Shown: positions 10,501-21,642 of the stretch, piece by piece
How positions within the stretch are numbered: position 1 is the first letter of the stretch
Layout of the letters: every line of letters begins with the position of its first letter
Assembly (NCBI GenBank): GCA_013076295.1
Contig: RQOL01000828.1
Coordinates: 1,426,001 to 1,490,000, forward strand
Reading direction: 5' to 3'
Source: Sanderia malayensis
Taxonomy: Eukaryota > Cnidaria > Scyphozoa > Semaeostomeae > Pelagiidae
Length of the DNA stretch: 64,000 nucleotides
Program-made: the position numbers and the translations under genes
Notes under the pieces: generated by a model
Told to the model about the DNA's origin: nothing
Database searches by the model: none
Seen by the model: the letters and a program-made list of their open reading frames with translations, nothing else

Positions 10501-13500
10501 CAGGAGTGCTTAACAAACTTTGTTGCGTCGACGCTGCACTGCACGTTGCTTATATCACCGGTTGCACACGGTTGACGCGACTTACGGCCGAAAAACGCTG
10601 ATCTAATGTAGATCAATCCACCCGTACTTGCGCAGCTCCGGAATGAGAACATGTTCTCACATATTTGTGCTGCAAAAAGAAGCGTTATACGCACTCAATG
10701 GCTGCATTTTGATGAAGCAAATCAATATTAAAACATGTATCAATCTTCGTTGCTAAAATAATGATTCAACAAACCAATCTCGTATGGGCTTTTTGTTGTT
10801 GGTAGGACCGTTGTTGGTGCTGAAAGTCGGAAAATATTTTCCAATTATTTATGGTTGAGCAGTTCGTAGATAATTAATTTTGTAATTTAAACAGGCAGTT
10901 TCTAACTTTAAAAAGCGGTTTGCGAATGCCTTGTTTGGGGTGGAAAATTTGCTCCTTTCAACTGTTTCATTGCACAATTTATACTTGCTGCAATAACCTC
11001 ATGATGTGCCCAAATGTGTTTCGGTAAGCTACATTTTAGGTTCGCTATATCGATTTGGTTCGCAAATCTGTTTAACTTACGTGGAACCTTGCATTCGTAT
11101 TCTATCTCCATGTACTTGGAAATGCCTGGACATGGATCGCTGAGCGAAGCACTGTTTGCGCCTGCATAACACCACGTTTTTCCATGACAATAATGCTTAG
11201 CAAAATTTGTTGCGTCGACGCTGCACTGCACGTTGCTTATATCACCGGTTGCACAATGTTGACGCGACTTGCGGCCGTAAAATGCTGATCTGACGTCAAT
11301 CACTCCTTTGCCTGCGCAGTTCACAAGTGCATACATGCCCTCGCAAACGTATGCTACAAACAGAATAGTAAGTAATTTTGTATGTTACACCTTGAATGCA
11401 ACCGTACAACCGCATATATTACTTATCAAACAATAATCAACAAAATGTAATGAAGTCAATGGATCGTTATTAGCTATATTTCTATATTTATTTACAATTT
11501 AAATCTTTTTACTAACCTTTCTTGATAGGATTCTCTGTTGTTGGGACTGAAATACCTACAGAAAATACTTCCCGATTATTCAATGAAAAGCTTAACTGTC
11601 GAGATTTCACTATTTGTTTATCATTCCAACGATTCAAGTTATCCCAAAGGACTACCAAACTCTTAAATATTTTAATTGCTTCAGGAGGGTGTTCTTTTAT
11701 TAGAAATGTTTGCTACGTATATTTGTTACGTTGCTTGTTTACGTTTTCGTTTTTATGGAGGCTCGTTTTTTACACAACGTTTTTCGATGATAATAATGCT
11801 TAGCAAACTTTGTTGCATCAGAGATTTTTGTTACGCCGCTTGTTACGTATGTTTGTTACGTTGTTTGTTTACGTTTTCGTCTGAAGGAACTTTATGGTAT
11901 CTTAATACACACCATAGTCCGAGCAATATGGAAGCTCAATGTCTTATGTGTACCCTGCCTTATTGTTACCAGGGGCGCAAATGAGCGGGCCGTGGGGGTA
12001 GAACACTTCCTTCCCCCTAAACATTTTGTTTACCCTTTTCCAGTTCCTATTAATGGTAATGAGTTTTTATAACCCGCTTTCTTATGTCTTGTGAGGTTAT
12101 AAAATTTGTTAAATTATGACAATTTGGAATGTGTTCTTTTTCATCGATGGGTCCTTTGTAGAAAAACTCGATCTTTTAATCGCAAACCCCCTAACCAAAT
12201 TGAAATTCAGTTCCCGAAGAACCAAAGAATGGTCCATTTTTAGTTGTCTTCTTTGACCGATGGCTATCCAGGTCAACTTTACCAGCAAACGAACCTTCCG
12301 AAATTGCAACCAATTCTCCAACCCCTTCCCTAAAAAAGCTCTTTGCTGAAAGCTCTTTCTATTTGTTATCCTGTGTATATAAGTCAATTGCTTTTTTCTA
12401 CTTTATTGCCAATTCTTACCTACGCATTCGTATGTTACATCCATATATTCATCATCCCCTGGAAATGAACAAGGATTGCCATACCCGTCTCTGTAACCAT
12501 ATATCACGCAGTATCGTTTTCCCTGACAATCGTTTCTTGTCATTCTTTCAGCTGTCCTACTTCTACAACTCTTATGCCATTGGACACCACACTTGTTTCT
12601 CTTTCTGCCGTACACAATATCAATGATGTTTATCGTGGACTGCGCTGGACAGCTGATAAACTGAGGAGGGTCATTTTTGCATACAGCAACTGCAACGAAG
12701 CAAAATAGAAAGTATTTAACACACACGTGCAATCTCGATGCCCCTGACATTATCTCCAATTTCAAACCAATTTCTGAAATCAGTTTGTGGGGTGTGGTCT
12801 TAGAGTGGTAGCCAGTCCCTTGAACAGCTATGCTGACGGCATAACCGTTAAATCAAATTGCCCTATAAAACTAACTGATTTCATGTATTTCTGAGGTTTC
12901 TCTCGTTTTTCTACAATGGAATTTCGTCTGTGATTGGATGTTTACGAATGGATCGCGTCGTTGCCTGTAGGGCGCCGTCCAGAACACTGTTCATCAAATA
13001 TAGATCAACTAAAACTAATAAAGCTACAGTAAATACGGGTGAAATTATGGATCGTCACTATGCAATTCACGTAGATCATATAGCCGTATGCGTCGCAATA
13101 TGCTTTAGAACACGAAGTGATGTCGAGTTTTGAGCGACCATCAATTTCTTTAATAATGCAAATATTATCGAGTCTCACTATCTCTACCTGGGCTATCCCA
13201 AACAACTTGCTATTCGGACAGAATCTCATTGCTCCTCGTTCTCTATTTGCGTGAACTTAGTCCGGATGTCTCGAACTCCTGCTTTGTCGGAAAATTATTT
13301 CCCCTCCGAGTTCGAGATAGCGGCACACTACTGTAGTCATAGCATTTTTTAAGGAATTCTAACTAGTAGGGAAAGCTTTTCAAAAGGGCCACAAAAAACT
13401 GGAAAACTTTATTTTTAAACTTAATGTAGTTATTATATATATTTTTTAACTCTTACTTTCAAGACAGGACCCTTAAGATAACATCATTTGACTATGCTGA

Positions 13501-14947
13501 TAGGCTATCTTGTATAAATATTCGTGTTATTATTATTATTATTAAGCCACACGTACAAAGTATAATACGTCTATTGCACGTTGACAATTTTAAAATCATA
13601 CTTTCTTTACAAAAAAGAAGGAAGAAAGAATAATTACAGTTCAGATTTATTGACACAAAAACTATTTAGAGTACTTTAAAGCTAAGAAATCTTTACAATT
13701 TGATGAGACAAGTTTTCGAATGGGCCCAAACAACTGGGGAATTTTTCTGATTTTGCTTGTCACTACTGGGGAACGTATTGGGACTGCTGGGGAAATTTCC
13801 CCAGTAGTTAGGGCCTGTTTATATGGAGCCGAGTTACTCGGCTTCCCGAGTTACTCGTTAAGCCGAATTACCCGCCTTGTATACAAAGTCAATGCAATCC
13901 CGGGTGAGTGTTTATATGAGACAGACGAGTAACTCGGCTAACCCGGATCCCGGCAAAACAGCCGAGATCTCGGCATAACGAGTAACTCGTTTCTGCCATA
14001 TAAACGCAAATGTGCCGAGTTACTCGACCACCCGCCCGGGACAATTTCGGACATAATGCGCATGCGTGAACTGTTAACCAAACCACATTGCATGGAAGCA
14101 CCAATTTTTTCTTTGGATATACAACTTCATTTCTCTTGGAGCAACCATGTTTAATTATTAGAACTTCTGAAAAAGATTCCTCGTGTTGAAATCTGTCTGA
14201 AATGAGCGCGAAATTGGTTGTACAGTACATCCTCGATTTTCCGAATCTCGATTATCCGAGCCTCGATTATCCGAACGCCAAAAGTTTTTACTACATCAGT
14301 TTTTTGCAAACCAATTCTCGATCACCAAATAAAATATCCGTTGTCTTTTAAAATTTTCGCCCTTTATCAAAGTCAAATCCAACGAAAACATCAAATTAAT
14401 ACATCAGTTTTAAAATTCCTGTTTACAGTTACCGAAACCGCTAAAAGGAAATCGAAAAGGAATTTCAAAATCCACGAGTTTTGACCAATTGTGATCGTCC
14501 CATCTTCCGTTTGAGCACCCTGGGCTGATAAAAATAAACTTCATGGCAAGAGGTACTCGATTATCCGAATTTTTGGCGTATCCGAACGGCCCAGCAAAAA
14601 ATTGAGTTCAACTTGTTCGGATAATCGAGGAAGTACTGTACTCCATGTAACAAAAACCATTTCAAAAGTAACCTGGCCACCCGAGTAACTCGGTCTCATA
14701 TAAACAAGATTCAATTTTCATCCCGCCTTGCCGAGTAACTCGGGAAGCCGAGAAACTCGGCTCCATATACAGGCCCTTAGTATGTTAAAAAATGGCCTGA
14801 CTGTAGTAACAAAAATATTTTAGAAGATATGAAAATTATAAATATAAATCTAACAAAAATCATACCATTTGTAGTTGCTTCCACTATTGAGATGCCAACC
14901 AATGCTGCTATCGCGACGGACAACACAGCGATGAGTTTCGAGTCCAT
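7598..14947 (-). CDS. secreted SUEL-SUEL-SUEL-chymotrypsin mosaic protease, copy A
   Basis: Eleven exons, minus strand: 14866-14947, 12420-12689, 11517-11555, 11081-11353, 10775-10819, 10394-10669, 10106-10189, 9652-9865, 8566-8768, 8105-8387, 7598-7859; 2031 nt, 676 aa. Order: signal peptide (1 to ~25), SUEL/galactose-binding lectin 1 (28-117), short TP linker, SUEL 2 (131-221), linker, SUEL 3 (237-328), Pro/Thr linker, S1 protease (357 to ~610), Pro/Thr tail. The zymogen site is QSR|IVGG (after Arg367). Catalytic residues are His408 (SATHCF), Asp458 (NNDIAVLK) and Ser565 (GDSGGP). The residue equivalent to chymotrypsin 189 is Ser, so chymotrypsin-like rather than trypsin-like specificity is expected. 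Lectin exons and linkers are flanked by phase-1 introns. Introns 1 and 8 carry transposons, but splice sites and frame are intact. Likely extracellular, glycan-targeted proteolysis (inference). Confidence 0.82.
7602..7745 (-). repeat. 36-bp coding minisatellite in the protease tail, copy A
   Basis: The last exon encodes repeats of PDTPPVPGTTSA (36 bp per unit): two full units plus a partial one here, against five plus a partial one in copy B. The unit is likely an O-glycosylated stalk (inference from Pro/Thr content). Confidence 0.85.
8978..9545. mobile_element. hAT-like MITE in intron 8 of copy A, 8-bp target duplication
   Basis: Begins CATAGCATTTTTTAA and ends with the inverse of CAGGGCATTTTTTAA. 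GTGTTCAT lies directly before (8970-8977) and after (9546-9553). Copy B at about 23058-23080 has the uninterrupted intron with a single related octamer, confirming an insertion after duplication. It is an internally shortened relative of the element at 13338-14799. No coding sequence. Confidence 0.85.
11772..11820 (-). pseudogene. relic SUEL exon fragment in intron 2, copy A
   Basis: Within the intron between SUEL 1 and linker 1, about 50 bp closely match the part of the SUEL 2/3 exons that encodes the ATNFAKHYCHGKTW region, followed by unrelated sequence. The same relic occurs in copy B (about 25350-25400) and copy C (about 33415-33462). It shows that a further lectin exon once lay here or that a fragment was copied in. 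Confidence 0.65.
13811..14776. mobile_element. PIF/Harbinger-like MITE nested in the hAT element
   Basis: Terminal inverted repeats begin GGGCCTGTTTATATGG; TTA is present immediately outside both ends (13808-13810, 14777-14779), the usual Harbinger target. The subterminal regions are full of CCGAGTTACTCGG palindromes. The middle is interrupted by the pogo-like element below. Confidence 0.75.
14223..14638. mobile_element. pogo/Tigger-like MITE nested in the Harbinger-like MITE
   Basis: Termini CAGTACATCCTCGATT and its near-perfect inverse, with TA on each side (14221-14222 and 14639-14640). Repeated CTCGATTATCCGAA motifs near the ends are characteristic of the pogo/Tigger group of Tc1-mariner elements. 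416 bp, non-coding. Confidence 0.82.
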
Positions 14948-15596
14948 GATTTCTGTTGCTCTGGTTCTTTCCGAAGTGTTCAGCAAGCGATTCTTACTGG
15001 TACTGCTCTGATTCTAGTTTCGATCTCTTTAATGTGATTGAGTGATAATGGTGTTTGTACATCTGTCTTACTGGTTTAATTGCTATTTGTATTGCCAGGC
15101 AAGCAGAGGCTTCGCATTGACAATAACAGCCCATCTACATGTGTTGCTCCTTAGCCTCTTGGGTGGGCAAATGCGTAGGAGCTGCGGGCTTAGGGGGGCA
15201 CGGGTCCCCTTGCTTTTTAGTACGCTCCTCCGCTCCTTTTTTTTGGCATTGAAGAAAAGGAACAGGGGAGGAGAGTAAATGAGTGAGCTCTAACACAAGA
15301 CATATTGTACCAGATCCACTGTATCGGTGTACCATAGTACAATTCAATCTCCAGTTGCAATTGGCTACCAAGTATCGATTTCTTTTGCTATAACTCTTTT
15401 AACAGAATCGCTGTTGACTTTTCGCATCTCTCTCAGAACAATTTCGTGCTACGATTACCGAGATTGAAGACGACTTTGGTTATAAGCAGAAGTATATTCT
15501 GGTAAACGATAGAGATTCTGTGAACTGGTTGGCCGGGTTGGCTAACACACTTGGTGAGCAAAAGTATTGCACGACCTGATGAAAAATGGCGTCTAA

Positions 15597-16038
15597 GGCT
15601 GCGTTTACACGAGAAATTTGGAACGGTTCCATTCGGAACCATTTGGAACCGTTCCAAATTTGGCTGCGTTTACACGGGATCGGTTCCATTTGGAACTATT
15701 CGAAATTATTGCACAGAGCGGTGCTGTGGAGGCGTGCTTGACAAGCTCAAAGGGCGCCATTTTTGTGATTCCCTTTGTTCACGACCACATGACGCTCACA
15801 TTTTATGCCTCACTTCCTATCCGTACTCTTTTGGAACCGTTCCACCCGTTTACACGAGCATTTTGGAACGGTTCCGTGAAACGGTTCCAAATGGAACTTT
15901 TTTCTAACCGATCCCATTTGGGTACGGCTAGCAGTTCCATTTGGAACGGTTCCGACAGTTTCCGTGTATAAACGGGAGGCCTAATCGTACTCATTTTGGT
16001 ACGGTTCCAAATGGAACCGGTCCCGTGTAAACGCAGCC
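15597..16038. mobile_element. PIF/Harbinger-like MITE, TAA target duplication
   Basis: Termini GGCTGCGTTTACACG and inverse, with TAA at 15594-15596 and 16039-16041. The interior repeats GGAACGGTTCC palindromes many times. It interrupts the left terminal region of the composite element (GATGAAAAATGGCGTC before, AAAGTGGCC after; intact inverse at 16960-16990). Confidence 0.82.
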
Positions 16039-16041
16039 TAA

Positions 16042-16985
16042 AAGTGGCCCTAGGCCTGAGCAAGGAAATTTACATAACAATATAAAACTACCAAACGGGT
16101 TTCAATAGCGAATATATTTAGCATAAATATACTCAAAATTTCATAAATTTTCAAATGAAAACATAATTTAAACTATATCATATTGTTTTATAATAATGTT
16201 TAAAGAAAACGGCGAAGAGGTCCCTCAAGAAATGTTCACAAAATTTTTCGAAGTGGAGTAATTAAAACGCGAATAATTATATTTTCTTTTACTCAAAGCC
16301 ACGCAAATTCTCCATCATTTAAAAGAGAATGTTTTCAAATTTTGAAAAATGAAAAAGTTTTTCATGTAACCCTCTTGACCTTTTAGAATTCAAGCTTTTA
16401 AGTCTTTTAAGAGTAAAAAAAATGAAGGTTAAACGGCATAAGAAAAAATCCGACATGGATATTCCTTAATATGTTTCAAATACTATAATTTGATAAAAGT
16501 TTAAGGGCTTAATATTTTCTGAAGTGAACGAAAATTCAATTTTTTATAACCCACTTTGAAATTTGAAAAACAAAACATGTGCTTCTCAAGTTGTAAACAA
16601 AGACTAAACCTTGAATTCTAAAAGTTCAAGACAGTTACATGAAAAATTTTTACATTTTTCAAAATTTGGAAACATTCTCTTTTAAATGAGAGAGAATTCG
16701 CGTGGCTTCGAGTGAAAAACATTATAATTATTCGCGTTTTACTTCACTTCGATAAATTTTGTGAGCATTTTTTAAGGGACCTCTTCGCAGCTTTCTTTTA
16801 ATATTATTGTAAAACAATATGATATACAGTTTATATGATGTTTTCATTTGAAAATTTATGAAATTTTGAGTATATTTATGCTAGGGAAATTCGCTATTGA
16901 AACCCGTTTGGTAGTTTTATATTGTTATGTAAATTTTCTTGCTCTTGCTCAGGCCCACTTCTAGACGCCATTTTTCATCAGGCGT
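16042..16985. repeat. long palindrome inside the composite insertion
   Basis: About 430-bp arms in inverted orientation meet near 16500-16560; the outer arm runs through CTGAGCAAGGAAATTTACAT on the left and its near inverse on the right. AT-rich, non-coding. A diverged stretch of the same family is visible at 63845-63980. Confidence 0.75.
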
Positions 16986-18042
16986 TCGAATTCGAATACT
17001 TTTAATACCTATGCCTCAACCTCGAACCCAGGGCCCTTCCAGCTTCGCTGACATGGCCCTGGTACCTACCTCGCAATAATGGACTGTGATTGGCTAACCA
17101 ATTAACAATAGAAATTGCATAAGTTAAGTTAGTGACCCGGGGAATTTCAAGAATTAATTTTCATGAAAGGCAAGGAAAACAAGGGAAAATGTGCCGACAA
17201 TGTGAGAGAAAACGTGACCCTGCATTGTTGTTATTTACTATGCTTCACGAGTAAATCCCTAACAAGAATTTTAAAAACCTTTCCATGATGACAGGAGAAA
17301 ATTATAAACAGGTGATAGCTTCATTTCTTTTTTTCAATCCGAGATATTTTCAAATTTACTTCGGCCTGTCTGCAGCGCCTAGGCCCACAGCAAAAACGTA
17401 TGATTTTCGGACTGATTTGTTGTTAATTTTGGGGCTTAAAGTTTTGAAAATGATTACTAATATCCAGCTTAAAGCTATATATAAATTTTACGTTTAATTC
17501 AGGCGTTGTTTTGCTTTTTACACGGCTGAAAACAAATAGTTCGGGGGCATAGGTGAAGGCCAATTTTGCTCAACATAAATAATTGTTGTACTCCTCCAAA
17601 GTGAAGGTTTGCTTTGTCAATTTATGAAATTAAGTTTCAAACACTTTTGATAAATATTCTCTCTGGTCTAATCTTCAATTTGGAATGTTATTTTTAATTA
17701 TGTGAATTTACATGCATCTGTTGCTCAAAAATTACGATTGAAATCGGATAAAGCCGATATAATCACTTTCAATTTCCGTGTGTTTTGATATTGCTTAAAA
17801 AATTCGCCCAGCAACATGCCCGGGGGAATTCAGGAACTAAAAAAAGACTCTCTGACAAACATTAATCCCAAATAATTCCAAAATTGTCACAGAGAAAACT
17901 AAATTGCAGACGAAACAAAATGGCGTGGAGGCACGAGGGATGCTAATTATGTTATATTTACCCTGATATTTTAACTTCATGTATGTTTTTGCATAATTAC
18001 ATGGAATAAATTAACACCAAATTTGCAGGTAGGTACCAGGTA

Positions 18043-19295
18043 GACTCACTACATTGCGTCCCTGTGCCTCACTCGTTTTTACTCGCTCGTTTGAGGGACT
18101 TATGGACTTTCAGGTCAAAAAGTGGAAAAAATCTTCTCTGGCGACAAATTTTTGTCGCCCCAATCAGATTGCAGGATTTAGGTTTTAGACAATGGCTATT
18201 GTTTACTTTGACCAATCACGTTCAACCACAATTTAGGCCAAGAAAAATGAGGTTTAACTCAATATTTAACGGACCAATCTGGACTATAAAAAGTGGCGTG
18301 GCGTCAATTTTTAATTCAACATCAAATGGCGGGAAATTGCCGAAGCTGTGAGAAAAGTTAAAAAGAGTGTAAACTCAATAAATTTTCGTGCTTTTCCGAG
18401 AAATGTTGACAAAAAAGTTTTCATCAATTGTATGTTTTTGTATATGGGTCGCGTAAAAGTTAATGTAAAAACTGTTTTTCGTTTGATAATCGCATTTCAT
18501 TAGGTAGGACTTGTTGTATTCATGATTATGAAAAACAACACAGAATTTGACAACTTGCGTGGATTCACCACCAATAAAGAAAGCATGTCATGTTTTGTTA
18601 CATATGATATTTTATACTAATAATCTGATTAATAAGAACAATTTTTCTTTAGTTACATGCACGTCAAAATTCAAAATAATTTCTCTCATTAATTCAAAGC
18701 AAATATTGAATTCACCTATCAAAGTTTCTTCTTCCAATTCAGTATAAACCAAAGGTAAAGTTAGAAATTATAGTTCATTAAAGTTTGTTAATTTACTGAT
18801 AAATACTAGCCATTCGTCCTTCAGCTGACCATGCATCTGGGATTTAATCTGTGAATGTAACAATGAATATAATTACTTTTCATTGTTCATAAAATAACCC
18901 AAAAATTAATTGGCCGGCTCGTCAAAGGCCTAAACATGTTTAACATGAAATCAAATCAATCAACCGCAACCTCTGGTAATTTGGAAAATCCAACAAGAAC
19001 TAAAAACGAAAAATTAAACTTACCTGTTTCTATACTTCCAAATAAAAAACCATCGACATGCAACCATTTACATCTTTCTTTTCAAAGAATATGAAAACTT
19101 ATTCAGAAGCGGCAAACAAAGCAAAATATTGACATTTTCTCGTCCCCAGCAATTTTCCAAATTCCAAGTTTTAATCTTGTAGCATTACATCAGAGCGAGG
19201 CGGCACATTTTTTTCCAGTTTTTGAACAGTAAGTCCATAAGTCCCTTGTGTTGAGCGAGTTACGAGCGAGGCACTGGGACGTAATGTAGTGAGTC
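18043..19295. mobile_element. TA-flanked TIR element, copy 1
   Basis: Ends GACTCACTACATTGCGTCC and inverse, next to TA (18041-18042, 19296-19297). The terminal region contains the GTGCCTCGCTCG motif. The same ends bound 19377-20517 and the 102-bp element at 44477-44578. Non-coding. Confidence 0.7.
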
Positions 19296-19376
19296 TAGGT
19301 ACCAGGGCCATGTCAGCGAAGCTGGAAGGGCCCTGGGTTCGAGGTTGACCTATGCCTAAGTCGCCTAAGTGTACTA

Positions 19377-20517
19377 GATTCACTACATTGCGTCCCTGTG
19401 CCTCGCTCGTTTTTACTCGCTCGTTTGAGGGACTTATGGACTTACAGGTCAAAAAGTGGAAAAAACTCCAATCAGATTGCAGCATTTGGCTTTTAGACAA
19501 TGGCTATTGTTCTTTTTGATCAATCACGTTCAACCACAACTTAGGCCAAGAAAAATGAGGCTTAGCTCGACATTTAACGGACCAGCCTGGACTAGCAAGG
19601 GGGAAAAATGTTTCGAACGTCCAGCTATTGTTTTACTTTAATTGAACTGACCAATCAGTGCACTTTAAGAAGAATAGAAATGCAACCAAACGCAACAAAA
19701 TTGTCTGTCATGGCGGCTAAAATCCTGCCGAGCTGTGAGAAAGTGATGTTTTTATTTTAGGTTGCTGCCACAAATAGTTTCAAAAAACAACTTCAAACAA
19801 ACATTTTTCAAAAGAGCAATAGTTTTTCTAAATTTCCATCGGCCTGAATTTTAAAATTCATCCTAATAACAAAGATATGAGAACAAAAACATGCCATATC
19901 TTCACGAAATGTAATGAAATTTCGCCATATTTTAAATATAAACAACAAGCTTTATTTACTCTTGCTAATAAACTGAGGCAAAAATAAGGAAAAACAATGA
20001 AGATATGGCATGTTTTTGTTTAATCTTTTGTTTTTGATATGGGGTTTCATCTGTGAATGTAACAATGAAAATAATTACTTTTCATTGTTCATAAAGTAGC
20101 CCAAAAATTAATTGGTCGGCTCGTCAACTCAAAGGCCTAAACATTTTTATCAAACATGAAGCCAAATCAAAAAACCGCAACCGCTGGTAGTTTGCAAAAT
20201 CCAAAAAGAGCTAAATTGGAAACGAAACATTAAACTTACCTGTTTCTATACTTCCAAATAAAAAACCATCGACATGCAACCATTTACATCTTTCTTTTCA
20301 AAGAATGTGAAAACTTATTCAGAAGCGGCAACAAAGCAAAATATTGACATTTTCGCGTCCCCGTCCCCCAGCAATTTTCCAAATTCCAAGTTTTAATCTT
20401 GTAGCATTACATCAGAGCGAGGCTTTAATTTTTTGGACAGTTTTTGAACAGTAAGTCCATAAGTCCCTTGTGTTGAGCGAGTTGCGAGCGAGGCACTGGG
20501 ACGTAATGTAATGAGTC
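19377..20517. mobile_element. TA-flanked TIR element, copy 2
   Basis: Same termini and closely similar interior to the copy at 18043-19295, arranged head-to-tail with it, so one may be a tandem duplicate or both may have inserted independently. Non-coding. Confidence 0.68.
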
Positions 20518-20814
20518 TATAAGTGTACATTGTTATGTAAATTTTCTTGCTCTTGCTCAGGCCCACTTCTAGACGCCATTTTTCATCAGGCGTTCCAATA
20601 CTTTTGATCACTAAGTGTATATGCACAACAACGGGTGTTGTATTTCGAGCCGACCGCCGGATAGCTCAACATGGCCACTGGGCAGCAGGACTGAACCCGC
20701 TGCTCAGATCTAGCCACTGTGTACGCATATAGTATTAATTGGTTTCTGTTTTCACAGCTTCGTAAGATGTGTATACTTTGGACATCCCTGAGCCATCAAT
20801 TGCTGATTGCTTTT

Positions 20815-21330
20815 TAATTGTACGTTTTCTGAGGTTGGGATCATTTTTTTTGTCCATTTGAGGATTGATGAGGATTTTAGATTGATAATCCGCAATGCAT
20901 TAGATTATGTCGATCCGACAGGACGCATTAAGGATCGTTCACAGGGATTATCGATTGCTCAAATCGAATTAGCGTTTATTCGATCTACGTCGTTCGGATT
21001 CCAGCTGCTATTACTGGTTTCTGAGTAACTACTGCAATGATCGGGTCTATGCTAATGTCATGTTTGAATCCTGCAAAAACACTTGTGGACATTGCAACCA
21101 AGGTGGCTATGCCATCTCATTTGAATGCATGATTATAATTAGTGTGATCAAAAGTTCATTTGTCGTTTCCATATATTTGATTTTCCCATTGCCAAGCAGT
21201 TGACTATGATAAACCAAATCATGTGATCGAATTTCTATGGTGTGATTGGATGTTGTTCTTTGTCATTTTACAACCGACTTTTTATTCATTTGCAGGAAGG
21301 AGAACTTATTTGCAAAAATGATTTTTTAGG
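20815..21330 (+). pseudogene. decayed ShK-domain gene of the first cassette
   Basis: Homologous to 28229-29500 but with an internal deletion: sequence equivalent to about 28402 is joined directly to the equivalent of 29174 at 20997/20998. This removes the signal-peptide exon, intron 1 and the start of the ShK exon, including its first Cys. The remaining ShK exon (20998-21102) still has most of its Cys residues and the donor site. The following short exon differs and terminates quickly. A secreted peptide cannot be made from it as it stands. Confidence 0.75.
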
Positions 21331-21642
21331 TTACTAGCTATAGCGATTGGTTGTTTTTCCTGTGAGCTATACTATGACTGTGTAGCAAGTCTTATTCAAG
21401 ACACTATCTACAAGGCAATCTAGCTGTGAAGCATTTATCTACAGTTACAATGCTCCAGTAAGAGAGCAGCGCTAATTTCATGTAAAGAATACAACTTCTC
21501 ACGGAAGCTATTGGACCGGTTATACTATGTGTTTTAAGACATTGGCAGAGAAATAGGCCGGCAATTAAACGAACCATTTTAATTCGAATTTCATAATGAA
21601 GAAGAATATAGGTTGTCTGACACGAGATTATTACTTCTTGTC

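Larger units (their letters stand above)
13338..14799. mobile_element. hAT-like element in intron 1 of copy A (outer layer of a three-level nest)
   Basis: Starts CATAGCATTTTTTAA and ends with the inverse of CAGGCCATTTTTTAA. ACTGTAGT flanks it on both sides (13330-13337 and 14800-14807). Copy B near 26905 lacks it. It shares interior sequence with 8978-9545, so the two are one family. It carries the Harbinger-like insertion listed next; no transposase is seen. Confidence 0.83.
15545..20617. mobile_element. 5.07-kb composite Tc1/mariner-type insertion (transposon nest)
   Basis: Copy B at 27640-27660 runs GGGTTGGCTATATGCACAAC without interruption. Here the same sequence is split at TA (15543-15544 and 20618-20619). 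The inserted DNA has inverted ends containing CACTTGGTGAGCAAAAG and its near inverse, which resemble Tc1-like termini. Inside are a Harbinger-like MITE (15597-16038), a long palindrome (16042-16985), an inner repeat pair (17016-17075 with inverse 19296-19355), and two related TA-flanked elements (18043-19295, 19377-20517). A second copy of the right end lies at 16920-17005. No transposase frame is intact. Confidence 0.75.

Noticed and set aside
11522..11984. Cys-rich plus-strand frames such as CYVYLLRCLFTF (also 25096-25560 and 33244-33552 minus)
   Set aside because: Antisense to intron 2 and the relic SUEL fragment, with no conserved start and frame breaks between copies.
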